Origin: Lentimicrobiaceae bacterium | GTDB lineage: Bacteria; Bacteroidota; Bacteroidia; Bacteroidales; F082 | Assembly: GCA_015061315.1 (NCBI GenBank) | Contig: SUWV01000024.1 | Location: 1 to 37,818, forward strand | DNA: 37,818 bases | Reading direction: 5' to 3' | In this document: piece by piece, positions 7,425 through 14,534 of the stretch | How positions within the stretch are numbered: the stretch's first letter is position 1 | Layout of the letters: every line of letters starts with the position of its first letter | Translations under genes and position numbers: made by a program | The notes under the pieces: model-generated | Database searches by the model: none | What the model was told of the DNA's origin: nothing | What the model saw: only the letters and a program-made list of their open reading frames with translations

Positions 7425-8267
7425 TTACCAGCTGCCTCCTGCGCCTCCGCCACCGAAGCTGCCGCCGCCAAATCCACCGAAGCTGCCGCCACCGAAGCCT
7501 CCGCCAAAACCTCCTGAACCTCCAGAGAAATCGTCCCAATGGTTGTGATGATTGTGACGGTTGCTGTTAGAAAACACACTAGCCCAGAACAAAGCCTTCC
7601 ATATTGATGAGTCGTCGTGTCTTGATGAGTATGTCTTCCCGACCTTGCCTGCAAAGGTAATGAAAACTATCATAACTACCATCATCACGATGAAGAATAC
7701 TAAAATAAAAATCTCCGCGCCTTCATCGGAATATTCTTCTGCGGTGAATGCGCCCGACGCTAAACCGATGATGATGTCGATGGCATCGCTTACACCTGAA
7801 TAATAGTCGTTGTTTTTGAACGCCGGTATCATCTCATTCTCGATGATTCTCTTAGCTATCGCATCAGGGACGTACGGCTCTAATCCGTAGCCGACACTGA
7901 TGAAGACTTCTCCTTTAGTATCGTTTTTAGGTTTCACCAAGATGACTATGCCGTTGTCGTCTTTCGTTCCCACGCCCCATTTCTCGCCGAGCTTATAGGC
8001 GAAGTCGGCCGCCGTTGTGCCTTGTAAGTCGTTGACGAACACTACTGCAATCTGCGTCGAGGTGCTGTCGTTGTATGCTACCAACTTACGCTCGAGATTT
8101 GCTTCCTGCGGTGTGCTCAAAGTATTGCTGAAGTCATTGACGAGTCGAGGAGGGGATGGACGACTTGGAATCTGCTGAGCGCTGCTGGTTAAAACCGCGA
8201 ATAAAAATATAAGTAGTCCGCTAATCCTCACGAATTTACACGAATTATTTTTTTTGTTAGATGTCAT
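7425..8267 (-). CDS. secreted, membrane-anchored TPM domain protein with glycine-rich tail (YgcG/YcgC type)
   Basis: The 280-aa protein has an N-terminal signal (hydrophobic 16-29, likely cut before Q30), a TPM domain (about 42-165; DFSNTLS, QIAVVFVNDL, VFISVGYGLE), one membrane segment (about 186-208) and a Gly/Ser/Phe-rich tail (248-280, repeated GGG-F units). TPM domains are linked to membrane-protein maintenance; some members show phosphatase activity, but the role here is unknown. It lies downstream of a second TPM gene and lemA, a combination common in Bacteroidota. Codons 7-16, before the hydrophobic core, are encoded by a 10-bp repeat (AATTCGTGTA, AATTCGTGAG), so the natural N-terminus may differ from family members. 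The glycine tail itself is low-complexity. Confidence 0.82.
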   Translation of the reverse strand: MTSNKKNNSCKFVRISGLLIFLFAVLTSSAQQIPSRPSPPRLVNDFSNTLSTPQEANLERKLVAYNDSTSTQIAVVFVNDLQGTTAADFAYKLGEKWGVGTKDDNGIVILVKPKNDTKGEVFISVGYGLEPYVPDAIAKRIIENEMIPAFKNNDYYSGVSDAIDIIIGLASGAFTAEEYSDEGAEIFILVFFIVMMVVMIVFITFAGKVGKTYSSRHDDSSIWKALFWASVFSNSNRHNHHNHWDDFSGGSGGFGGGFGGGSFGGFGGGSFGGGGAGGSW

Positions 8268-8331
8268 TTTAATTGTTAATTTTCAATTCCTTCTTATATT
8301 TTCAGATTTTCAATTTCTTAGTTTTTAATTT

Positions 8332-8416
8332 GGGCGTTCCGGCTCTCGCCGTCGGGCTTTCCGCTCTATCTTTTTCCGCTTCGCTCCAAAAGGATGCCGC
8401 TCCAATCCCTAACGCA
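8332..8416 (+). repeat. structured dispersed element, copy 1
   Basis: Starts GGGCGTTCCGGC and ends CCAATCCCTAACGCA. The closing pair GCGTT/AACGC, an inner GGC-TCTC-GCC hairpin, and a second hairpin around ATCTTTT and AAAAGGAT can be drawn. The ends match copy 2 at 35083-35218 almost exactly while the middles differ in length. I recall similar intergenic elements in other Bacteroidota genomes but know no established name. The strand is assigned only by the reading used here. Confidence 0.75.
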
Positions 8417-8466
8417 AAACGCTGCCAACACCAAAATTCTACCTCGATATTTTAATCCCTAAATCG

Positions 8467-8536
8467 TACGGCTCCGCCATACGCTATATCTGTTATTGCC
8501 CTTTAGGCAATATAAAATACCATTCCCTAATCCGTA
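8467..8536 (+). repeat. structured element, diverged copy 3
   Basis: It has the layout of copies 1 and 2 with different bases: closing stem TACGG (8467-8471) with CCGTA (8532-8536), GGC-TCC-GCC hairpin, CGCTATATCT, a 6-bp hairpin ATTGCC-CTTTA-GGCAAT (8495-8511) and ATTCCCTAATCC near the end. The different but still paired closing stem suggests selection on structure. Confidence 0.5.
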
Positions 8537-8555
8537 TAACGTTTCCATACAGCCA

Positions 8556-8597
8556 ATTATCAACTGTTAATTGTAAATTGTTAATTGTTCATTGAAA
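8556..8597. repeat. 7-bp array over the stop codon of the small TPM gene
   Basis: Six in-phase heptamers (ATTATCA, ACTGTTA, ATTGTAA, ATTGTTA, ATTGTTC, ATTGAAA). Read on the minus strand they are CAATTAA-type units downstream of the small TPM gene, and its TGA (8591-8589) is inside the array. Confidence 0.75.
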
Positions 8598-9023
8598 AGA
8601 GATTTCATCGCTTAACTCATTGACGTCGTCTTCCTGATATGGGAAATATTGTTTTAATTTATTTCCGCATTTCAAAATTCCAGCGACCAATCCTTCCGTA
8701 AATTGTCCTTCCTTGAACTTGGATGTCATCTCGTCTTTGATGTCGTTCCAGAAGTCGTGTTCTACGTTTCTGTTGATGCCTTCGTCCCCGATGATAGCGA
8801 ATTTGCGGTCTTTGACGGCTAAGTAGAAGAGGATGCCGTTGCGCGCGGCAGTATGATCCATCTTCAACTCGTAAAATATCTCTGCCGCGCGCTCAAGTGC
8901 CTCTCCCTTACAGCGGTTCTCGATATGAACTCTTATCTCTCCTGAAGTGTTGAGCTCTGCTTCTTTGATGGCAGCTACTATCTTCTGCTGTTCTTCCTTG
9001 CTAAAAAACATTCTCGCCGACAT
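8589..9023 (-). CDS. small soluble TPM domain protein
   Basis: The 144-aa protein is almost entirely a TPM domain (about residues 6-128; EIRVHIENRC, ILFYLAVKDRKFAIIGDEGIN, FKEGQFTEGLVAGI). It has no signal peptide or membrane segment, unlike the larger TPM protein next to it, and is probably cytoplasmic or peripheral. It starts 11 bp after the lemA stop on the same strand, which strongly suggests one transcript and a shared function with LemA. The last residues (ISFQ) and the stop codon run into a heptamer array, so the C-terminal tip may be shaped by the repeat rather than by function. The biochemical role is not established. Confidence 0.85.
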   Translation of the reverse strand: MSARMFFSKEEQQKIVAAIKEAELNTSGEIRVHIENRCKGEALERAAEIFYELKMDHTAARNGILFYLAVKDRKFAIIGDEGINRNVEHDFWNDIKDEMTSKFKEGQFTEGLVAGILKCGNKLKQYFPYQEDDVNELSDEISFQ

Positions 9024-9034
9024 CGTGACAAAAA

Positions 9035-9622
9035 TTAAAATTCAACTTTTGGTGCTACCTCCGAACCTGCTGCCGACTCGAAATATGCTTTCTTGTCGAA
9101 ACCGAACATACCAGCTACTATGTTAGTAGGAAATCTGCGCAAGCCTGTGTTATAGTCTTTTACAGCTTCGTTGAAATTCTTTCTCTCTACAGCGATGCGG
9201 TTCTCTGTTCCTTCCAACTGTGCCTGTAACTCCATGAAGTTCTGGTTCGCCTTCAAGTCGGGATATTTTTCTACTGTCACAAGTAATCTCGACAAAGCAC
9301 CCGACAACTGATCTTGTGCTGCCTGGAATGCTTGTATGTTTTCTTCGGTCAGATTGTCAGCGTTGATATTCATTGATGTCGCTTTTGAACGAGCAGCGAT
9401 GACATCTGTCAGTACTTGTTGTTCGTGTTCGGCATAACCTTTCACTGTCGCTACTAAGTTAGGAATGAGGTCAGCACGACGTTGATATACGTTCTCTACC
9501 TGAGCCCATTTTGAATTGACGTTTTCTTCTTTGTTGACTAAGCCGTTGTATTTGCCTATAAACCAAAAGACAATCAATATAACGACGCCTACGATTAAGA
9601 TGATGGTGTTTTTGTTTTTCAT
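9035..9622 (-). CDS. lemA: LemA family membrane protein
   Basis: A 195-aa protein with one N-terminal membrane segment (about 6-22) followed by the family block YNGLVNKEENVNSKWAQVEN (25-44) and YQRRADLIPNLVATVKGYA (46-64); the rest is predicted helical. LemA proteins are bitopic with most of the chain outside the membrane. Their molecular function is unknown, though they often sit beside TPM proteins, as here. First gene of the lemA-TPM pair; 133 bp separate it from htpG, and that gap carries 8-bp arrays likely to act at the htpG 3' end, so lemA probably has its own promoter. Confidence 0.93.
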   Translation of the reverse strand: MKNKNTIILIVGVVILIVFWFIGKYNGLVNKEENVNSKWAQVENVYQRRADLIPNLVATVKGYAEHEQQVLTDVIAARSKATSMNINADNLTEENIQAFQAAQDQLSGALSRLLVTVEKYPDLKANQNFMELQAQLEGTENRIAVERKNFNEAVKDYNTGLRRFPTNIVAGMFGFDKKAYFESAAGSEVAPKVEF

Positions 9623-9670
9623 AATACGATGTTTTAGGTTACGATTTCAATTTTATTTTTTTAGGGTTAG

Positions 9671-9765
9671 AGGTTTAAAGGTTTAAAGGTTTAAAGGGTG
9701 GGATAAATACCTTTACATCCTTTATCCCCTTTACACCTTTACACCTTTACATCCTTTACTCCTTT
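9671..9765. repeat. 8-9 bp arrays at the 3' end of htpG
   Basis: Three AGGTTTAA octamers (9671-9694) are followed, after ATAAAT, by about seven CCTTTAC-type units of 8-9 bp (9709-9765). On the minus strand GGTGTAAAGG-type units precede CCTTTAAACC-type units, giving an imperfect hairpin. The last codons of HtpG (GIKE) and its TAA (9758-9756) are in the array. Confidence 0.75.
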
Positions 9766-11663
9766 ATCCCATCAAAACTTCTCTTCACAAACTCATTCAA
9801 ATCCTTGCCTTTTAAGAGATTCTTTGAGAGTCGTGCTAAGTCGTATAGTTGTTTGATAATGTTGTTTTGTTCTTCTTCGCTCTTGTCAGCCAAGCCTGCT
9901 ATGATTGGGTTGTTAGCGTTGAGCATCAGGGTGTAGCTGTCTGGCATCGAGCCCCACATCTGCATTCCGCCGCCCATCGCGCTCATGTCTTTCATACGGC
10001 GCATGAACTCGTTTTGGATCACTTCCACAGGAGCGTCGTCTTCACTCAAATTACTGAACTCTACGTTGTAAGTGACTTTGTCGATGAGGTTTTCAAAAGC
10101 TTTCTTTACGTTTTCCTTTTGTTCGTCATTGAGTTTAGATTCTTTCTTGTCGTCTTCTTTTTCGATGAGTTTGTCGATAGAAGCCGAGTCGACGCGAGCG
10201 AAAGAGCAGTCTCCGTATTTTTGTTCGTAGGTGCTGATGAAATGTGAATCCAAGATGCCGTCCATCAGAAGTACGTTGTAGCCTTTGCTCTTAGCGTTTT
10301 CTATGTTACTGTATTGTTCGTCAGCGTCAGTGGCATAGAGATAAACTAGGCGGTTGTCTTTATTCTTCTGGTTTTCTTCTATGAGTTTCTTGTATTCTTC
10401 AATGGTATAATATTTTCCGTCGGTGTCTTTGAAAAGCATGAACTTCTCTGCTCTCTCGAAGAACTTAGGATCTGCTATCATACCGTATTCGATGAAGACG
10501 CTGATGTCGTCCCATTTCTTCTCGTAATCTTCGCGGTCTTTCTTGAAGAGCTCTTCTAACTTCTCAGCTACTTTCTTTGTGATATAACCTGAAATCTTCT
10601 TGACATTCTGGTCGTTTTGCAAGAATGAACGGCTTACGTTCAAAGGAATGTCTGGAGAGTCGATTACGCCGTGGAGCATGCTGAGGAATTCTGGCAAGAT
10701 GCCTTCTACAGAATCTGTTACAAATACTTCGTTGCAATAGAGCTGAATCTTGTTACGTTGAAATTCGTATCTGTTCTTGATTTTTGGGAAGTATAAGATA
10801 CCTGTCAAGTTGAAAGGATAATCGACGTTGAGGTGAATGTGGAAGAGCGGAGTCTCGAAGTTCATCGGATATAAGACATGATAGAAGTCGTCGTATTCTT
10901 TGTCTTCTATTGATGAAGGCGATTTCTTCCATAGTGGAGCTACGTCGTTGATAATCCATGGTTTCTCTACGGATTTAGTCTTTGGGTTGCCGTTTTCGTC
11001 GGTCTCACCTTCGATAGGTTCGTTGACTGTCTTCATTCCGAATTGGATTGGCACCGAGAGGAATTTGCAATATTTATTTAAGAGTTCGCGTATCTTGCTT
11101 TCTTCGAGGAAGTCGGCACAGTCGTCGGCGATATAAAGTATCACGTCGGTTCCGCGAGTGCCTTTGGCAATCTCGTTCATTGTATATTCTGGGCTGCCGT
11201 CGCATTCCCAGATGACGCCTTTCTCGTCGTCGGCTTGTCTGAATGATTTTGTGATGAGAGCCACTTTGTTAGAAACCATGAAGGAAGAGTAGAATCCTAA
11301 TCCGAAGTGACCTATGATGTTAGCGGCTTCTGCTTCTGTCTGTGTCTTGAATTTCTCAACAAATTCTGTGGCGCCAGAGAAAGCTATTTGGTTTATATAT
11401 TTATCGACTTCTTCGCTTGTCATGCCGATGCCGTTGTCGCGGATGGTGAGAGTCTTTTTCTTTTTATCGACTTCTACCTTTATTGTGAGGTCGCCGAGTT
11501 CGCCTTTAAACTCGCCTGCTGATGCGAGAGTCTTGAGTTTGTTTGTCGCATCGACGGCGTTACTTACGATTTCGCGAAGAAATATCTCATTTTCAGAATA
11601 TAAGAACTTTTTGATTACAGGGAAAATGTTTTCCGTTTTTACACCTATTGAACCTGTTTGCAT
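9756..11663 (-). CDS. htpG: molecular chaperone HtpG (Hsp90)
   Basis: A 635-aa Hsp90 with the N-terminal GHKL ATPase: catalytic E31 and N35 in LREIVSNAVDA, D76 in RDNGIGM, GHFGLGFYSSFMV (118-130) as the lid/ATP glycine-rich segment, and GTRGTDVILY (168-177). The middle domain contains NVSRSFLQNDQNVKKI with the catalytic-loop arginine. The C-terminal dimerisation domain has MRRMKDMSAMGGGMQMWG. Length is normal for bacterial HtpG. It acts in the cytoplasm, refolding clients with DnaK. The C-terminal GIKE and the stop are encoded by a repeat array. Upstream, several TGNCA pentamers could be a regulatory site. Confidence 0.97.
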   Translation of the reverse strand: MQTGSIGVKTENIFPVIKKFLYSENEIFLREIVSNAVDATNKLKTLASAGEFKGELGDLTIKVEVDKKKKTLTIRDNGIGMTSEEVDKYINQIAFSGATEFVEKFKTQTEAEAANIIGHFGLGFYSSFMVSNKVALITKSFRQADDEKGVIWECDGSPEYTMNEIAKGTRGTDVILYIADDCADFLEESKIRELLNKYCKFLSVPIQFGMKTVNEPIEGETDENGNPKTKSVEKPWIINDVAPLWKKSPSSIEDKEYDDFYHVLYPMNFETPLFHIHLNVDYPFNLTGILYFPKIKNRYEFQRNKIQLYCNEVFVTDSVEGILPEFLSMLHGVIDSPDIPLNVSRSFLQNDQNVKKISGYITKKVAEKLEELFKKDREDYEKKWDDISVFIEYGMIADPKFFERAEKFMLFKDTDGKYYTIEEYKKLIEENQKNKDNRLVYLYATDADEQYSNIENAKSKGYNVLLMDGILDSHFISTYEQKYGDCSFARVDSASIDKLIEKEDDKKESKLNDEQKENVKKAFENLIDKVTYNVEFSNLSEDDAPVEVIQNEFMRRMKDMSAMGGGMQMWGSMPDSYTLMLNANNPIIAGLADKSEEEQNNIIKQLYDLARLSKNLLKGKDLNEFVKRSFDGIKE

Positions 11664-11705
11664 ATCAATATATTTTTATTTGTTAATTTTTTTTCTGTCG
11701 CGGTA

Positions 11706-11745
11706 ATGTCAAACAATATGCCATGATGATGTCACTGACAAAAAG
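11706..11745 (-). promoter_or_regulatory. cluster of TGNCA pentamers upstream of htpG
   Basis: Reading the minus strand toward htpG: TGTCA, TGACA, TGGCA and TGACA occur within about 40 bases, roughly 45-80 bases before the start codon. Paired TGNCA elements would suit a stress-response operator or promoter, but no canonical TAnnTTTG box was found for htpG. This is a pattern observation only. Confidence 0.35.
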
Positions 11746-11780
11746 GCATATCTTTGAAAAAATGTAGTAATATATCAATA

Positions 11781-11831
11781 TTATCCTCGAAAAAGTGTGG
11801 TAAATGATTTGTTTTATCCTCGAAAAAGTGT
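11781..11831 (+). repeat. 18-bp direct repeat upstream of the ATPase gene
   Basis: TTATCCTCGAAAAAGTGT occurs at 11781-11798 and again at 11814-11831, exactly 33 bp apart (about three helical turns). The second copy runs into the first base of the -7 box, so it lies across the promoter spacer. It may be an operator. Confidence 0.8.
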
Positions 11832-11838
11832 AATTTTG
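11808..11838 (+). promoter_or_regulatory. Bacteroidota promoter for the DUF4143 ATPase
   Basis: TTTG (11808-11811), a 19-bp spacer and TAATTTTG (11831-11838) match the phylum consensus in both boxes and spacing. The predicted start of transcription is about 12-15 bases before the ATG at 11857. The second 18-bp repeat fills most of the spacer. Confidence 0.7.
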
Positions 11839-11856
11839 CAGAAATGATATTGCTTT

Positions 11857-13146
11857 ATGAAAAGAGAGATATACGAAGAATTGTTACGATGGAAAAATAA
11901 TCTGAATCGTAAACCATTGGTTATTACAGGTGCGAGACAGGTTGGTAAAACATGGATAATGCGTGAGTTTGGTAGGAATGAATATGACGATGTGGTGTAT
12001 ATCAACTGTGATAATGAAAAAAGGATGGAGACACTTCTATCTGATGATTATAATATTGATAGAATCTTGTTGGGACTTCAAGCTATTTCTGGAATTAATA
12101 TTAAATCGGATAAGACACTTATTATTTTAGATGAAATACAAGAGGTGCCTCGAGGATTGCACTTGCTGAAATATTTCTACGAGGAAGCTCCTGAATATCA
12201 TATCATGGTTGCGGGTTCCCTTTTGGGAATTATCTTAAATCGTGGTGTGTCGTTTCCTGTAGGTAAGGTGGATATTATGGAGTTACATCCGATGAATTTC
12301 AATGAGTTTCTTGAAGCGATGGGGCAGGAGCAACTATTGAAAGTTTTAGATTCTAACGATTGGAAATTGATAGATATATTAAGTTCAAAATATATTGAAC
12401 TGCTCAGACAATATTATTTCGTTGGAGGTATGCCCGAGGCTGTTCTTTCTTATTCTAATTCCAAAGATATAGCGCAAGTGCGTGACATACAATCTAATAT
12501 ATTGAAGGCTTATCGTAACGATATTTCTAAACATGCAACAAAGTCGGAATCTATCAAAATAGGTCAGGTGCTTGACTCGTTACCGTCACAGCTGTCTAAA
12601 GAAAACAAGAAATTTATTTACGGAGTGATTAAAAGTGGTGCGCGTGCCTCTGAATTTGAGTTGGCGATACAATGGCTCATTGATGCAGGTATTATTCATA
12701 AGGTGAACAGGATAAAAGAAGCGCGGATGCCTCTTAAATTTTACGAGGATATATCTGCGTTTAAACTGTTTCTTCTCGATTTGGGATTATTCGCCTGTAT
12801 GTGTGAAGTTCCTGCTTCAGAGATTCTAATTGGTAATAATATCTTTATCGAATACAAAGGTGCTTTCGCAGAACAATATGTCTTACAACAAATTATATCT
12901 CGTAAAGTTAAACCATATTATTGGAGCAGTGAGAAAACACCGTCAGAGATTGATTTCGTGATACAGCGAGACGATAAGATTGTTCCTATAGAAGTTAAGG
13001 CTGAAGTGAATGTTAAAGCTCGTTCCTTGAGACAATTTATCACAAATAATCCGGATTTGAAAGGCGTAAGATATTCTATGTTAGGCTACATTGATCAAGG
13101 TTGGGTGGAAAATGTTCCTTTATATGCTATCGATAGTTATATCTAA
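11857..13146 (+). CDS. AAA-family ATPase with DUF4143 nuclease-like C-terminus
   Basis: The 429-aa protein has Walker A GARQVGKT (25-32), Walker B LIILDEIQ (88-95) and sensor-like AGSLLG (119-124) in an AAA_14-type N-terminal domain. The DUF4143 region follows, with a pattern resembling PD-(D/E)xK nucleases: E339 in AFAEQ, D366 in SEIDFV and E379-V-K381 in PIEVKA. Such proteins are abundant and often multicopy in Bacteroidales; their role is not settled, and links to defence or toxin-antitoxin-like behaviour are speculation. It has its own consensus promoter with a tandem 18-bp repeat, and is followed by a repeat-containing gap, so it is likely monocistronic. Confidence 0.88.
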   Translation: MKREIYEELLRWKNNLNRKPLVITGARQVGKTWIMREFGRNEYDDVVYINCDNEKRMETLLSDDYNIDRILLGLQAISGINIKSDKTLIILDEIQEVPRGLHLLKYFYEEAPEYHIMVAGSLLGIILNRGVSFPVGKVDIMELHPMNFNEFLEAMGQEQLLKVLDSNDWKLIDILSSKYIELLRQYYFVGGMPEAVLSYSNSKDIAQVRDIQSNILKAYRNDISKHATKSESIKIGQVLDSLPSQLSKENKKFIYGVIKSGARASEFELAIQWLIDAGIIHKVNRIKEARMPLKFYEDISAFKLFLLDLGLFACMCEVPASEILIGNNIFIEYKGAFAEQYVLQQIISRKVKPYYWSSEKTPSEIDFVIQRDDKIVPIEVKAEVNVKARSLRQFITNNPDLKGVRYSMLGYIDQGWVENVPLYAIDSYI

Positions 13147-13192
13147 ACATTTTTATTCCTAAACTAATCGCATTCATTGAGGGATTTTTTAG

Positions 13193-13200
13193 TATGTTTG
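13193..13200 (+). promoter_or_regulatory. possible -7 box (TATGTTTG)
   Basis: TATGTTTG matches TAnnTTTG 83 bases before the methyltransferase ATG. No TTG sits at the right distance, and heptamers (13207-13234: AAATGAC, AAACGAC, AAAAGTC, TAAAGAC) fill part of the leader. Confidence 0.35.
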
Positions 13201-13282
13201 CATTTTAAATGACAAACGACAAAAGTCTAAAGACAAAAGGAGTGGACGAAGATCTGTAGTCCGTTGACATAATAAACATAAT

Positions 13283-14527
13283 ATGCAGAAATTTATAAAT
13301 AAATTAGAATCGTCGTTGAAAGACGGAAGTTTTGTAAAGCTGACATTATCTAAGACAATAAGACAACAAGACAACAAGACAACGAGTTTTGCGGATTTAC
13401 GTAATGTCTATGTCAAGCCTATTATTCTTCGTAATGAGAAAATGTATTCTTTTACTTATCGTTACGAGAGACGCGACGAGACCAAGAATTATGACGCCGA
13501 GCAGACTCTTGACATAATCAATCAATTGGTTCCAAATGTATTTCTCAACGCTGCCTTGTTTACTTTGACGGAAGATGTGACGATTCTCATTAGTAAGAAA
13601 GGCAAGGCTACTGTCATGACAAAGGCTGTCAAGGAACAACGTGAGCAGAATGTGGAACATGACAAGGTGAAGAATCGTCTGATAAATCCAGAGAATCCTT
13701 GGTGGTTCAAGCTCGGACTTACGACACGCGAGGGAAAAGTGACTGCCGATATGCAGCATAAGTTTAAGCAGATATGTAAATATGTGGAGATTGTAGATGG
13801 CGTGATGAAGAACGTGAAGTTCGATGGCAAGATCCGCATCGCCGACATGGGAGCAGGAAAAGGCTATCTCACTTTCGCTCTGTATGAATATCTTACGCAG
13901 AAATGCAAATACGACATCGCTATGGAAGGCGTCGAAATCCGTCCCGACTTAGTCGCCAAGATAAATGAGATAATCAAGGAGTCTGATCTTAAAGACTTTC
14001 GATTTGTTGAAAGTAGTATTGAAGCTTACGCTTGTCAACAGACAACAGACAATAGACAACAGACATCCTCCAACCTCTCAGATTCTCAGGTTTTCAGTTT
14101 TTCTGATTCTATAGATGTATTGATCGCTCTTCATGCTTGCAACACTGCCACCGATGATGCTATTATAAAAGGTATTGAGTCGGGGGCGAAGCTGATAATA
14201 TGCGCTCCTTGTTGTCACAAGCAGATCCGTCAGGAGATGGAGAAGTCGAAAGTTGTTGATGCAATAACACGTTACGGCATCTTTATGGAACGTCAGGCTG
14301 TGATGATTACCGACACTATTCGAGCCCTGATATTAGAATATTTCGGATATAAGACGCAGGTGATGGAGTTTATCGAGATGGAGCATACGCCTAAGAACGT
14401 GCTTCTTGTCGGAAGAAAAGCCGGTGAGCCAAGTGTTGAAGAGAAGGCATCAATCTTAAAAGAAATTAATAACCTAAAAGAAAGATACGGTATAGAGAAG
14501 CATTATTTAGAGAAGATTTTTATATGA
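13283..14527 (+). CDS. class I SAM-dependent methyltransferase (Methyltransf_32 / GSTCD-like)
   Basis: A 414-aa protein with the AdoMet-binding motif IADMGAGKGYL (186-196), an acidic motif (GVEIRPD, 216-222), ALHACNTATDDAI (282-294) and the paired-cysteine APCCHKQ (308-314) characteristic of this family. The N-terminal 160 residues (FVKLTLSK, LRNVYVKPIILRNEK) form the usual accessory domain. The substrate is unknown; RNA is plausible by family resemblance. Two segments are repeat-encoded: residues 24-34 (8-bp AAGACAAC array) and about 252-275 (7-bp CAACAGA then 8-bp TCTCAGAT arrays), the latter between two conserved strands of the catalytic domain. The downstream thioesterase starts 7 bp after the stop, so the two are probably co-transcribed. 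Confidence 0.8.
   Translation: MQKFINKLESSLKDGSFVKLTLSKTIRQQDNKTTSFADLRNVYVKPIILRNEKMYSFTYRYERRDETKNYDAEQTLDIINQLVPNVFLNAALFTLTEDVTILISKKGKATVMTKAVKEQREQNVEHDKVKNRLINPENPWWFKLGLTTREGKVTADMQHKFKQICKYVEIVDGVMKNVKFDGKIRIADMGAGKGYLTFALYEYLTQKCKYDIAMEGVEIRPDLVAKINEIIKESDLKDFRFVESSIEAYACQQTTDNRQQTSSNLSDSQVFSFSDSIDVLIALHACNTATDDAIIKGIESGAKLIICAPCCHKQIRQEMEKSKVVDAITRYGIFMERQAVMITDTIRALILEYFGYKTQVMEFIEMEHTPKNVLLVGRKAGEPSVEEKASILKEINNLKERYGIEKHYLEKIFI
13352..13383. repeat. 8-bp array (AAGACAAC) inside the methyltransferase gene
   Basis: Four octamers, AAGACAAT then three AAGACAAC, encode residues 24-34 (Gln/Lys/Thr-rich) between two conserved N-terminal strands. Confidence 0.8.
14036..14107. repeat. 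7-bp and 8-bp arrays inside the methyltransferase gene
   Basis: Four heptamers (CAACAGA, with one CAATAGA; 14036-14063) are followed by a short spacer and four octamers (TCTCAGAT, TCTCAGGT, TTTCAGTT, TTTCTGAT; 14076-14107). They encode about residues 252-275, rich in Gln, Ser, Asn and Asp, and keep the frame. Confidence 0.8.
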
Positions 14528-14534
14528 TTTACCA

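Larger units (their letters stand above)
8268..8588. other. 321-bp gene-free gap made of repeats
   Basis: There is no credible gene. From the left it holds T-rich octamers (8301-8332), a structured dispersed element (8332-8416), a diverged relative (8467-8536) and a heptamer array (8556-8597). A 60-codon plus-strand frame at 8273-8455 is a by-product of the element. Confidence 0.75.

Noticed and set aside
7436..7525. Glycine-codon run in the TPM gene as another intergenic-type repeat
   Set aside because: The codon pattern follows GGG-F/S protein repeats typical of this family's tail and does not keep a 7- or 8-bp period.
8273..8455. Small plus-strand frame in the 8268-8588 gap
   Set aside because: Encoded by the structured repeat element; the same residue pattern reappears at 35081-35338 only because the element is repeated.
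9849..10247. 132-codon plus-strand frame antisense to htpG
   Set aside because: It mirrors a strongly conserved Hsp90 coding sequence and shows no family features or start context.
11314..11706. 130-codon plus-strand frame over the htpG 5' end
   Set aside because: Shadow of the HtpG N-terminal domain; composition follows the complementary codons.
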